A model generated the notes under the pieces. That model was not told the DNA's origin, ran no database searches, and saw only the letters and a list, made by a program, of their open reading frames with translations. A program made the position numbers and the translations under genes. Below are positions 25,423 through 34,533 of a stretch of 64,000 nucleotides of DNA, piece after piece. The stretch lies in assembly GCF_041925275.1 (NCBI RefSeq), contig NZ_JBHEUZ010000005.1, forward strand, positions 229,718 to 293,717, given 5' to 3'. How positions within the stretch are numbered: position 1 is the first letter of the stretch; the number at the start of each line of letters is the position of its first letter. The DNA is from Parapedobacter pyrenivorans_A. Its GTDB lineage: Bacteria > Bacteroidota > Bacteroidia > Sphingobacteriales > Sphingobacteriaceae.

Positions 25423-26418
25423 CTAAAGTCCCAATCTAGCGGAGATTTCCAACATCCGTTCGATAGGTCTGCGGGCACGCGAAATCACATCGTCAGACAA
25501 AACGATTTCGGGTTGCTCGAACTTCATGCAATTATACAGTTTTTCCAATGTATTGAGCTTCATATACGGGCAATCGTTGCATGCGCATGCATTGTTCGGC
25601 GGTGCGGGGATAAACCGCTTTCGTGGGTTCGCTTTTTGCATCTGATGGATGATACCACTCTCTGTGGCCACGATAAATGTATCTGCGGGATGTTCCTTGG
25701 TATATTTCAACAAGCCGGACGTGGATCCGATATAATCTGCGGTCTCCAGAATATGCTCCTCACATTCGGGATGTGCAATAAATTTGGCTTCCGGGTACGC
25801 TCGCCGTAGCTCTTCGATACGCTCCTGCGAGAAAATTTCATGTACCATACATGCACCATTCCAAAGCACCAGCTCCCGGCCTGTCTTTTTCTGTACATAG
25901 TCGCCTAGATTCCGATCAGGTCCGAAAATGATCTTCTGATCAAGCGGTAGGCTATCCACAATCTGTACGGCATTGCTGGAAGTACATACGATATCACTCA
26001 ATGCTTTCAACTCGGCTGTGCAGTTTACATAGGTAATAGCAATATGGTCTGGATATTGCTCCTTGAACTTGGCAAATAAATGAGGTGGACAACTATCCGA
26101 CAGCGAACAGCCGGCTTTCAGGTCCGGAAGCAATACTTTCTTCTCCGGAGACAGTATTTTTGCCGTTTCGGCCATAAAATGCACGCCAGCGAATACGATT
26201 ACATCGGCCTCGGTCTGGGCAGCCTGCTGCGATAGGCCCAAGCTATCACCGATGTAGTCGGCGATGTCCTGTATTTCGGGTTCCTGGTAGTAGTGGGCAA
26301 GAAGGACCGCATTTTTCTCCCTCTTCAACCGATTGATTTCTTCAACAAGATCCAATGCAGGGTCGATAGGCTCGTCTATATACCCTTTGTTGTCTAGTTC
26401 CGTTAGATATTCGTTCAT
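25423..26418 (-). CDS. nadA: Quinolinate synthase
   Basis: NadA condenses iminoaspartate with dihydroxyacetone phosphate to quinolinate, using a [4Fe-4S] cluster. The ATG at 26418 gives 331 residues (MNEYLTELDNKGYID). KNAVLLAHYYQEPEIQDIADYIGDSL is the N-terminal signature. The cluster Cys candidates are in KAGCSLSDSCPP, LWNGACMVHEIF and NNACACNDCPYM. It is transcribed divergently from nadB across the presumed origin region. A longer frame begins at 26475 but would read through the promoter. Confidence 0.95.
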   Translation of the reverse strand: MNEYLTELDNKGYIDEPIDPALDLVEEINRLKREKNAVLLAHYYQEPEIQDIADYIGDSLGLSQQAAQTEADVIVFAGVHFMAETAKILSPEKKVLLPDLKAGCSLSDSCPPHLFAKFKEQYPDHIAITYVNCTAELKALSDIVCTSSNAVQIVDSLPLDQKIIFGPDRNLGDYVQKKTGRELVLWNGACMVHEIFSQERIEELRRAYPEAKFIAHPECEEHILETADYIGSTSGLLKYTKEHPADTFIVATESGIIHQMQKANPRKRFIPAPPNNACACNDCPYMKLNTLEKLYNCMKFEQPEIVLSDDVISRARRPIERMLEISARLGL

Positions 26419-26864
26419 CGCAATACAAAGGTAGCTAAACAAATTGATTTGATTTTCGGTTTCCCACCGCTTCAATAAGTAATAATTATTTTAAATAATC
26501 CTTTTATTATTGTTTGTTAGGGTGTTGGTTTTGTGGGTAAAGTGCGGGGTTTTTATTTTGATTTTTGAAAGTTCTTTATTTTTTAACACATTATTAACAT
26601 GAATTTTAAGTGTTGTTATTGAGTTACAATGCTTTTCACTTTCAGGCCGATTCCCTATCCACATGATTTTGTATAGTATTTATTGGGAAGGATTTGTTAA
26701 TATTGTAGTGTATTTCGATTGGTTTCAGGTAGAAGTTTGTGTAGAAAATAGAGGAAGTTGGTGAAAGGTGGAGTTATCATTTTTATTCAACCGGTAATCG
26801 ACAAGTTATTAACAGGATTTCAGACCTAGGGCCAGGTTGGTCAGTTTTAGCCCATTTTTTATTT
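26419..26864. other. Probable chromosomal replication origin (oriC) region between nadA and nadB
   Basis: A 446-bp AT-rich gap without a gene. It holds 9-mers within one base of the DnaA box TTATNCACA: TTATTAACA at 26591-26599 and 26806-26814, CTATCCACA at 26655-26663, and TTCTACACA on the minus strand at 26738-26746. T-rich runs near 26548-26585 could be an unwinding element. The plus-strand G-over-C balance changes across it, and two parS-like sites lie 6 kb away beside mnmG. dnaA is not in the window. Confidence 0.6.
26426..26433 (-). promoter_or_regulatory. TACCTTTG -7 box of nadA
   Basis: On the minus strand TACCTTTG ends seven bases before the nadA ATG, a short-leader arrangement shared with several genes here. 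Confidence 0.5.
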
Positions 26865-28451
26865 ATGCATCAGGTTGATTTTTTAGTTATCGGTTCGGGG
26901 ATAGCCGGTCTGAGCTTTGCCTTGAAGGCTGCTTCGCATGGTAAAGTGATGATTATTACGAAGTCAAATGAAGACGAATCGAATACGAAGTATGCCCAGG
27001 GGGGCGTGGCGGTGGTTGTGGATAAATCTGACTCGTTCGAAAAGCATATTGCTGATACACTGATAGCTGGTGATGGATTGTGTGATGAACGGGTTGTGGA
27101 AAATGTGGTTAGGGAGGGGCCGAACCGTATACAGGAAATCATCGATTACGGCACCCATTTCGACAAGAAGACGGATGGCGTGTATGATTTGGCACGCGAA
27201 GGTGGCCATTCCGAGCATCGGGTATTGCACCATAAGGACGTTACAGGGTTCGAGATCGAGCGTGTATTGCTCGAGAAGGTCCATGAAAATCCGAACATTG
27301 AATTGCTGACCCACTACTTTGCGGTAGATTTGATTACCCAGCACCATCTGGGGACCTTTGTGGATAGAAGTACACCCGATATCACGTGCTATGGTGTATA
27401 TGTATTGAATACGGTGGACCACCGGGTGGAGCGTATCCTGAGCAAGGTAACGGTGATGGCATCGGGCGGTGCCGGGCACATCTATTCCAGCACGACCAAT
27501 CCGGTGATTGCTACAGGCGATGGTATAGCGATGGTTTACCGTGCGAAGGGAAAGGTGCGCAACATGGAGTTTATGCAATTCCATCCTACAGCACTTTATA
27601 ATCCCGGTGAGTACCCGGCTTTTCTGATTTCAGAAGCGGTCAGGGGATTCGGCGGTGTGCTCAGACGGAAGAATGGAGACCTCTTTATGAAGGAATATGA
27701 CGACCGTGCGGACTTGGCACCACGGGATATCGTGGCAAGGGCAATCGATTCCGAGATGAAGAAGTCGGGAGACGAATTTGTCTTGCTTGACATTACCCAT
27801 CGAGGTAAGGCGGATATTTTGGCCCATTTCCCGAACATTTATGCGAAGTGTTTATCGATAGGTATCGATTTGGCGAGGGATTATGTTCCGGTCACGCCAG
27901 CTGCGCATTACCTATGTGGCGGCATTATGGTGGATGAACACGGCCGTTCGTCAATCCGCAACCTGTATGCGTGCGGAGAGTGTGCTTCCACGGGACTTCA
28001 TGGAGCTAATAGGCTGGCTTCTAACTCGTTATTAGAGGCTACGGTATTTGCCCATCGGATTTATCTGGATGCCGTTGCAATGGCGTCGGATATTGAGCTC
28101 CCCGCATCGATACCGGATTGGGACGATTCGAATACGGAATTGTCCAATGAAGATATCCTGGTAACCCATAATTTACGGGAAACACAGAAAGTGATGAGCG
28201 ACTATGTGGGTATCGTGCGGTCTGACTTCCGGTTGGAACGTGCCATGCGGCGGTTGGGGCTATTGTATGACGAGACGGAAAGTTTTTATAAGAACACCCG
28301 ACTATCGGTAAAATTGTGCGAACTTCGTAACGTCATCCAGGTAGCGTACCTGGTTATCAAGTCGGCTATGGGCCGGAAGGAAAGCCGTGGATTGCATTAT
28401 ACAACGGATTATCCGGAGCGCGCGGATACCCGGGTCGACACTATTTTCTAA
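26865..28451 (+). CDS. nadB: L-aspartate oxidase
   Basis: NadB oxidises L-aspartate to iminoaspartate with FAD, feeding NadA. The protein has 528 residues. VIGSGIAGLSFALKAASHG is the FAD fold, KYAQGGVAVVV and MEFMQFHPTALY are family blocks, and LYACGECASTGLHGANRLASNSLLEA is the flavin-pyrophosphate and active-site region. It faces nadA across the intergenic region. Base composition is visibly richer in G and T than genes to the left, as expected of a leading strand. Confidence 0.96.
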   Translation: MHQVDFLVIGSGIAGLSFALKAASHGKVMIITKSNEDESNTKYAQGGVAVVVDKSDSFEKHIADTLIAGDGLCDERVVENVVREGPNRIQEIIDYGTHFDKKTDGVYDLAREGGHSEHRVLHHKDVTGFEIERVLLEKVHENPNIELLTHYFAVDLITQHHLGTFVDRSTPDITCYGVYVLNTVDHRVERILSKVTVMASGGAGHIYSSTTNPVIATGDGIAMVYRAKGKVRNMEFMQFHPTALYNPGEYPAFLISEAVRGFGGVLRRKNGDLFMKEYDDRADLAPRDIVARAIDSEMKKSGDEFVLLDITHRGKADILAHFPNIYAKCLSIGIDLARDYVPVTPAAHYLCGGIMVDEHGRSSIRNLYACGECASTGLHGANRLASNSLLEATVFAHRIYLDAVAMASDIELPASIPDWDDSNTELSNEDILVTHNLRETQKVMSDYVGIVRSDFRLERAMRRLGLLYDETESFYKNTRLSVKLCELRNVIQVAYLVIKSAMGRKESRGLHYTTDYPERADTRVDTIF

Positions 28452-28462
28452 TTGGATATTTT

Positions 28463-28972
28463 ATGCCATTGATTTTGCCCGTACAAGGTATTCATCCGGA
28501 TATCGGAACCGATTGCTTTATTGCCGACAATGCGACGGTGGTAGGCGATGTGAAGATGGGAGCACATTGTTCGGTATGGTTCAATGCGGTGGTGAGAGGC
28601 GATGTGAACCATATACGGATTGGCACTTATACCAATATTCAGGATGGGGCCGTGATTCATTGCACGTACAAAACAGCGCCTACCCTGATCGGTAGCTTCG
28701 TGAATATCGGGCATAACGCGCTGGTGCACGGCTGTGAGCTGAAGGACCGGGTATTGATTGGCATGGGTGCCATCGTGATGGACCGTGCTGTTGTAGAGCC
28801 GTATGTTATCATCGCGGCAGGAGCCGTGGTGTTGGAGGGAACGGTATGTGAGCGTGGTTATCTGTATGCGGGGGTGCCCGCTCGGAAAGTGAAACCCATC
28901 ACTTCCGAGCAGCGGAAAATGCTCGATGAACTGCCCGATCGCTACGTGATGTATGCTAGCTGGTTTTCCTGA
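28463..28972 (+). CDS. Gamma-carbonic-anhydrase-like left-handed beta-helix protein
   Basis: The protein has 169 residues made of hexapeptide repeats (CFIADNATVVGDVKMGAHCSVWFNAVVRGD). It has the three His of the gamma-class zinc site: one in DGAVIHCTY and two in IGHNALVHG. The family (YrdA/PaaY/CamH) includes active and inactive carbonic anhydrases and acyl-transferase-like members. It follows nadB after 11 bp. Confidence 0.88.
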   Translation: MPLILPVQGIHPDIGTDCFIADNATVVGDVKMGAHCSVWFNAVVRGDVNHIRIGTYTNIQDGAVIHCTYKTAPTLIGSFVNIGHNALVHGCELKDRVLIGMGAIVMDRAVVEPYVIIAAGAVVLEGTVCERGYLYAGVPARKVKPITSEQRKMLDELPDRYVMYASWFS

Positions 28973-29005
28973 CAGCGTTCTATATTCGATATCACCATAG
29001 CCTTG

Positions 29006-30661
29006 CTATTCAGGAATGGTGATAAGTTCTTCTTGTTCCCAGTTTGCCCGGATGATAAAGGTCTTACCGAGATACCACACCCGCTCGGGTTGTTTGGTTT
29101 CGTACACGTTGCCCGTATCCCATTTACCGTTATTGTTTTCGTCGTAGACAACCCGGATGGTATATTTTCCGCCGGGGAATTGATGGAAAGGGATGTCTGT
29201 GGAGGTAGCTATCGGAATACTCCGGAAGATAACATCCATTTTTTCATTGATGAGCTGTACTAGGTATTGGTGTGATGTATCGGGGACGGTTATTTTCAAG
29301 AGGATGTCGCCGAAATTCTCGGTCTCGTCCATGGTAAACGTTTTGGTCACAGACTTGTTCTTGTCGGAGAAGAATCCGGCGAATGCACCTTCCTCGAGAG
29401 TCAGGACGTAATTACGTTTCGGGCGCCAGTTGTACCGCAAGATGTACCGGCGTTGCAAGGAAGTATCTTTCGCCAATTGGAAATTAGTAACGGGAACGGA
29501 ATCTACAAGCAGGACGATTTTACTGCGGTCGATAGACTGTACGGGCGACCCTGCGGTTAGTTCAATATGCCGGGTGCGGTTTACCTTATTTCCTGAGAGA
29601 TTGTCTGTGATGATGAAATCGCGGTCATATTTGTCGTTGCGGCCCCTCCGCATCACAATGGTATCCAGTATTTCTCCTTGGTTGCTGATAGCGACTTTCA
29701 GTGAATCGAAGGTAAGGTCGTTGACCCATACCGTGGCCGAGTCAAGGGTAGGGGTATATTCGACCACCTTATCGGCATCGAGTGCCGTGGGATGGATGAT
29801 CGTCAACCCGGCATCTTCAAGCGGCTTATTGAAGATCAGACTGATTTTGCCATTGGACTCTATTTTGCGATCAAGTAACCGGAAATCGCGGGGGATACCT
29901 TTTGAGACTTCCAGCAGTATTCCCGAAGTGTCTTTGCCCAATACGATGGAATCGTTCAGGAAGCCAATAAGTTCGGTTGGGGCATTGTATATGCGATCGT
30001 TGTTTTCCTCCCTTAATGCATATATGCGGTAATTGTCTTCCCTTAGGTTTTGCAACCTGAAATTTCCGGCGGTATCGGTAAGTGTGAAAATGTTTGCTTT
30101 GCGTTTGCCAAAAATTGAGTCCTGGCGTGTTGGGATGAGCATGACGGTAATTTCCTTTTCCTTTTCCTTGGTAAGCGCATTGATTACCTTTCCGGATACG
30201 GCTAGCGAGTCGATGATATCGCCGGTAGAAAAAACATAGCTGTAGTTCAATAATGGATTACCCTCATTGAAATCGCCGATGGCCTTTCCAAAGTTGATGG
30301 TATAGGTCGTATTCTCCTCAAGGGAATCGGGAAGTGTAATCTCTATATTTTTCCGTTTGACTCGGGGATTGATGGGTTGATCGATATCGGGCGAGACACT
30401 GACTTCCTTGAACGGGTTGGAAAGTTTGATGAACTCGTTAAATTCGATCACTATTTTTTCCGCGTTGAAGTTCCGTGTAAAGTTGGGCGGGGTTTCTTTC
30501 AGTATCACGGGCGGAATGGAGTCTTTGGGTCCGCCCTGGGGCTGTTGGATACTTGCACACTGCCAAGAGAGTAAAACAAGGGCTACAAAAAACGGGAGAA
30601 CAACCCATTTTGCATTTGGGGCTATTTTTAAGCGATTTGAGCGGGTTTCTATTCTTGACAT
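29006..30661 (-). CDS. Ig-like (SbsA/Big_5-type) surface lipoprotein
   Basis: The protein has 551 residues. A basic N-terminus and the helix WVVLPFFVALVLLSWQCASIQQPQGGPKDSIPP give a lipobox at WQCA followed by the QQPQGGPKD patch typical of a Bacteroidota family of Ig-like lipoproteins. An Ig-like domain at about residues 45-150 (PPNFTRNFNAEKIVIEFNEFIKL) is followed by a CarboxypepD-like segment (GNFRLQNLREDNYRIYALREENND) and further beta-rich domains. Its function is not known. It lies downstream of mnmG on the same strand. Confidence 0.8.
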   Translation of the reverse strand: MSRIETRSNRLKIAPNAKWVVLPFFVALVLLSWQCASIQQPQGGPKDSIPPVILKETPPNFTRNFNAEKIVIEFNEFIKLSNPFKEVSVSPDIDQPINPRVKRKNIEITLPDSLEENTTYTINFGKAIGDFNEGNPLLNYSYVFSTGDIIDSLAVSGKVINALTKEKEKEITVMLIPTRQDSIFGKRKANIFTLTDTAGNFRLQNLREDNYRIYALREENNDRIYNAPTELIGFLNDSIVLGKDTSGILLEVSKGIPRDFRLLDRKIESNGKISLIFNKPLEDAGLTIIHPTALDADKVVEYTPTLDSATVWVNDLTFDSLKVAISNQGEILDTIVMRRGRNDKYDRDFIITDNLSGNKVNRTRHIELTAGSPVQSIDRSKIVLLVDSVPVTNFQLAKDTSLQRRYILRYNWRPKRNYVLTLEEGAFAGFFSDKNKSVTKTFTMDETENFGDILLKITVPDTSHQYLVQLINEKMDVIFRSIPIATSTDIPFHQFPGGKYTIRVVYDENNNGKWDTGNVYETKQPERVWYLGKTFIIRANWEQEELITIPE

Positions 30662-30750
30662 GCCGTACGTTGAAAAATCTGAGAAAGTCTCTTGTGGATG
30701 ATTTATGGAAGCCGAGATAATTTTATTGTAAACAACTGTTAATCAAACTG

Positions 30751-32610
30751 TTAATTCAAATGTACCATTAAAACGGAAATATCTGAGGGTGAAACACCGG
30801 AAATCCGGGACGCTTGTCCGAGTGTGCGGGGTTTGACCTTGATGAGTTTTTCGCGGGCCTCCTTTGATAGTGATACGAGCGAAGTGTAATCGAAGTCCGG
30901 GTTGATTTCCTGGTCTTCCATCCGTTTCATTTTATCGACGATTTCTATTTCCTTATCGAAATAGCTTTCGTATTTCACTTGGATTTCCGCTTGTTCTACA
31001 ATTTCGGTATCGCAGTGAGCAAGCAATCCCGCAAGTCTCGTATCGGCTTGGGCCAAATGCCTGATATGGACATGGGGACGGGTAAGTACATTGAACAACC
31101 TGATTTTCTGGGTAAGCGGGCTTGAGCCCAATTCGGCCAAGATAGGGTTCATCTCTTCGGCTCCGACCGAATGTTTCCGGAGATAATCGACGAGTTGTCG
31201 GGCTGCTGCCACTTTGCTTTTTACTTTTTCAAGCCGATCGTCTCCTACCATTCCCAACTGGTGTGCCAAAGGGGTGAGCCGTACGTCTGCGTTGTCCTGG
31301 CGAAGCAAGAGCCGGTGTTCGGCCCGTGATGTGAACATGCGGTAAGGCTCTTCGGTCCCTTTGGTTACGAGGTCGTCGATCAACACACCGATATAGGATT
31401 CTGACCGTTTCAGGATAAGTTCGTGCCGATCATTGATTCGCTGGTGGGCATTTATGCCGGCAATCAGGCCCTGGCTGGCAGCTTCTTCATAGCCGGTGGT
31501 GCCGTTTATCTGCCCGGCGAAAAACAGGTGTTTGATGAGGTGTGTTTCGAGGGTGAGGTCCAACTGCAACGGCGGGAAGTAGTCATACTCGATGGCATAT
31601 CCGGGGCGGAACATCTTTGCCTTTTCGAAGCCAGGTATGAGTTGGAGCGCTTGTTGTTGTACCTCTTCCGGAAGGGAGGTCGAGAAGCCATTCACGTAAA
31701 TTTCGACGGTTTTCCAACCCTCGGGCTCTACGAAGATCTGGTGCCTGTCGCGCTCGGCGAAACGGTTGATTTTGTCTTCGATGGATGGGCAATAACGGGG
31801 TCCGAGACCTTGTATACGGCCCGTGAACATGGGCGATTTTTCAAAACCTTCCTTTAGTTTTTCGTGTACGGCTGGGTTGGTATACGTAATCCAGCAACAC
31901 CGTTGTTCCGTGGGTAAGTCAATCTCCGTGAATGAGAAGCGTCCCCGTTGCTCATCGCCCCATTGTTCCTCCATTTTGGAATAATCCAGACTTCGGCCAT
32001 CCACGCGGGGGGGCGTGCCCGTTTTCATGCGACCGGATTCGAAACCCAGACCGACGAGCTGCTCGGTCAATCCAGTGGCTGCTTTTTCGGCGGTCCTGCC
32101 TCCGCCAAAGCGCTTCTCACCGATGTGGATGGTTCCATTGAGGAAGGTGCCGTTCGTGAGGATCACGGCGTCGGCATCAATGGTGAGGCCGAGGGAAGTG
32201 ATGACGCCGGCGGCTTTCCCGTTGGCTACTTGTATGGCCTTCACGGTATCTTGCCAAATATCTATGTTGGGTATCGATTCCAACTGGAGCCGCCATTCCT
32301 CGGCGAAGCGCATGCGGTCGTTTTGGGTCCGTGGGCTCCACATGGCTGGTCCTTTCGATTGGTTGAGCATGCGGAATTGGATGGTCGTTTTATCCGCTAT
32401 GATACCCGAGTAGCCGCCCAGTGCGTCGATTTCGCGCACAATTTGGCCTTTTGCCACGCCACCCATGGCCGGATTGCAGCTCATCTGGCCGATGGTGGCC
32501 ATATTCATGGTAACCAACAGGACCGACGACCCCATGTTGGCTGCTGCTGCTGCTGCTTCGCATCCGGCGTGCCCCCCTCCTACTACGATGACATTGTATT
32601 TTTTGAACAT
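30751..32610 (-). CDS. mnmG: tRNA uridine-5-carboxymethylaminomethyl modification enzyme MnmG (GidA)
   Basis: With MnmE, MnmG installs cmnm5 on U34 of several tRNAs, using FAD and folate. The protein has 619 residues from MFKKYNVIVVGGGHAGCEAA, the FAD fold. GLGPRYCPSIEDK and FAGQINGTTGYEEAASQG are invariant family stretches, and the C-terminal ISGVSPSDISVLMVHL is the MnmE-interacting end. An ATG at 32631 would add seven residues. mnmG is often found next to the origin of replication, and two parS-like sites lie just upstream of the start. Confidence 0.96.
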   Translation of the reverse strand: MFKKYNVIVVGGGHAGCEAAAAAANMGSSVLLVTMNMATIGQMSCNPAMGGVAKGQIVREIDALGGYSGIIADKTTIQFRMLNQSKGPAMWSPRTQNDRMRFAEEWRLQLESIPNIDIWQDTVKAIQVANGKAAGVITSLGLTIDADAVILTNGTFLNGTIHIGEKRFGGGRTAEKAATGLTEQLVGLGFESGRMKTGTPPRVDGRSLDYSKMEEQWGDEQRGRFSFTEIDLPTEQRCCWITYTNPAVHEKLKEGFEKSPMFTGRIQGLGPRYCPSIEDKINRFAERDRHQIFVEPEGWKTVEIYVNGFSTSLPEEVQQQALQLIPGFEKAKMFRPGYAIEYDYFPPLQLDLTLETHLIKHLFFAGQINGTTGYEEAASQGLIAGINAHQRINDRHELILKRSESYIGVLIDDLVTKGTEEPYRMFTSRAEHRLLLRQDNADVRLTPLAHQLGMVGDDRLEKVKSKVAAARQLVDYLRKHSVGAEEMNPILAELGSSPLTQKIRLFNVLTRPHVHIRHLAQADTRLAGLLAHCDTEIVEQAEIQVKYESYFDKEIEIVDKMKRMEDQEINPDFDYTSLVSLSKEAREKLIKVKPRTLGQASRISGVSPSDISVLMVHLN

Positions 32611-32623
32611 CTTCCTTTTGTTT

Positions 32624-32639
32624 TGTTCCACGTGGAACG
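32624..32639. promoter_or_regulatory. parS-like site 1 (ParB binding)
   Basis: TGTTCCACGTGGAACG contains the perfect 14-bp palindrome GTTCCACGTGGAAC, which matches parS of Pseudomonas-type chromosomes and differs little from the Bacillus site. It is 14 bp upstream of the mnmG start. Confidence 0.8.
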
Positions 32640-32655
32640 CCCTATCTTATCGCGA

Positions 32656-32671
32656 TGTTCCACGTGGAACA
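32656..32671. promoter_or_regulatory. parS-like site 2 (ParB binding)
   Basis: TGTTCCACGTGGAACA is a perfect 16-bp palindrome. It lies 32 bp (centre to centre) from site 1 and two bases beyond the ABC-F stop codon. The spacing of about three helical turns puts both sites on one face. Confidence 0.82.
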
Positions 32672-32673
32672 CA

Positions 32674-34533
32674 TCATATATATTCGCTTAACTCGAGCCA
32701 GCGCTCGGTTTTGGCATCGAGCTGCCGTGTTAATTCTTCCATCGTTGCAGCCATGGCTGCAATCGTTTGGTAGTCGGTTTCCCGAGCCAACAATTCCGCC
32801 TGTTCTGCTATTTTCCTTTCGAGGCCGGGAATTTCATTGTCCAGCAATTCGTATTCCCGCTGCTCGCCGAACGTGAGTTTGGTTTTCGTTGCGGGTTCAA
32901 GATGCTTTGCCTCCGCTTTCGGCCGCGACGCCTTGGGGGCTACGGATTCTGCTTCCTTCTGCTCCGCCTTGAATGCCGCGTAGTTCCCGTTGTAGGGGGT
33001 TACCTCGCCCATCCCATCGAAGATGAATAGTTGGTCTGTTAGCCGGTCCAATAGGTAACGGTCATGGGACACCAACAAGAGGATGCCCGGATAATTCGTA
33101 AGGAACTCCTCCAGCACATTGAGCGTGTCGATATCGAGATCGTTCGCCGGTTCGTCCAATATAAGGACGTTCGGGTTTTGCATCAGTACCCGCATCAATA
33201 GGAGCCGCTTGCGCTCGCCCCCGCTGAGTTTACTTACCAGCCCGAATTGCTTTTCGGGCGGGAAAAGGAACAGGGTAAGGAGTTGTGTCGCCGTGAGCGT
33301 GTCGCCATTGGCCATCGTAATGTATTCGGCCACGTTCTTGACTACGTCGATGACCCGGGCATCGGCATCGACGGCCAAACCTGTTTGGCGGTAGTACCCG
33401 GTAACGACGGTATCGCCCACGGCAACCGTACCCGAATCGGGTTCGGTCACCTGGGTGACCAAGTTGAGGAACGTGCTTTTGCCCGAGCCATTGCGGCCCG
33501 CCAAACCGATGCGGTCGCCCTTCTTGAAGACATAGGAAAAGTCGCGGATAATGGTTCTCCCATCGTATGATTTGGAGACACCTTCCAGTTCCATGATCTT
33601 TCCACCCAACCGGCTTACCTTGACACTGAGTTGCACGGAACCTTGTGTGGTGGCTTGCTGCGTCTTTTCCTTCAGTTCGTGGAAGGCGTCGATCCGGGCT
33701 TTCGATTTTGTTCCCCGAGCCTGGGGTTGGCGCCGCATCCATTCGAGTTCTCGGCGCAGCAAGTTGCGGTTGCGCACGAGGGCGGTTCCTTCAGCGGCGG
33801 CCCGTTCCGCCCGCCGCTCGAGGTAATAGCTGTAATTCCCGGTGTACCGTTGCAGCGAGCCCCGTTCCAGCTCAAAGATAGAGGTACACACGCTATCGAG
33901 AAAGTAACGGTCGTGCGTAACCAACAATACGGTCTTCTGGCCGGTTACCAGCCATTTCTCGAGCCATTCGATGGTCTCGATATCCAGGTGGTTGGTTGGT
34001 TCATCGAGGATATATACGTCCGGCTCATCGATGAGCAATTTTGCCAGCGCCAACCGTTTGCGCTGGCCTCCGGAAAGCGTAGCGATATGTTGGGAAAGGT
34101 CGGTCAATTGGAAACGCGACAGGATCCCTTTGATGGTATGCTCGTACTCCCAAGCGTTGGCCGCCGTAAGCTGGTCGCTCAATTCAGCCACTTTGTCGGC
34201 ATCGGCAAGCGGATCCAACACAAGTTCCTCATAGCGCCGGATGAGCTGTTGCTGTTGGTGATCCTCGCTATAAATGAAATCGGAAATTGTATTAAACCGC
34301 TCGAAATCAGGATTTTGATTTAAAAATCCCAGTCGCACGCCCTTTTCTTGCACCACCTGTCCCTCTGAGGGGTCAACCGTGCCAGAAAGGATTCCCAGCA
34401 AGGTGGATTTACCGGCGCCGTTGGCACCGACCAATGCGGTGCGCTCCCCCCGCTGTAGGGCGAAATAAACGTCTTTGAACAACCACTTGTCGTGGTACGA
34501 ATGGCCCAGCCGCTCTGTTGACACAATGCTCAT
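32674..34533 (-). CDS. ABC-F family ribosome-associated ATPase (Uup-like)
   Basis: The protein has 619 residues from MSIVSTERLGHSYHDKWLFKDV. It has two ABC domains and no membrane segment: Walker A GANGAGKST and LSGGQRKRLALAKLLIDEPD with DEPTNHLD in the first, GRNGSGKST and LSGGERKRLLLMRVLM with DEPANDLD in the second. The linker between the domains carries RRELEWMRRQPQARGTKSKAR. The C-terminal coiled coil (LLDNEIPGLERKIAEQAELLARE) resembles Uup. ABC-F proteins act on the ribosomal E site. It overlaps the upstream SDR gene by 4 bp (ATGA). Confidence 0.93.
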   Translation of the reverse strand: MSIVSTERLGHSYHDKWLFKDVYFALQRGERTALVGANGAGKSTLLGILSGTVDPSEGQVVQEKGVRLGFLNQNPDFERFNTISDFIYSEDHQQQQLIRRYEELVLDPLADADKVAELSDQLTAANAWEYEHTIKGILSRFQLTDLSQHIATLSGGQRKRLALAKLLIDEPDVYILDEPTNHLDIETIEWLEKWLVTGQKTVLLVTHDRYFLDSVCTSIFELERGSLQRYTGNYSYYLERRAERAAAEGTALVRNRNLLRRELEWMRRQPQARGTKSKARIDAFHELKEKTQQATTQGSVQLSVKVSRLGGKIMELEGVSKSYDGRTIIRDFSYVFKKGDRIGLAGRNGSGKSTFLNLVTQVTEPDSGTVAVGDTVVTGYYRQTGLAVDADARVIDVVKNVAEYITMANGDTLTATQLLTLFLFPPEKQFGLVSKLSGGERKRLLLMRVLMQNPNVLILDEPANDLDIDTLNVLEEFLTNYPGILLLVSHDRYLLDRLTDQLFIFDGMGEVTPYNGNYAAFKAEQKEAESVAPKASRPKAEAKHLEPATKTKLTFGEQREYELLDNEIPGLERKIAEQAELLARETDYQTIAAMAATMEELTRQLDAKTERWLELSEYI

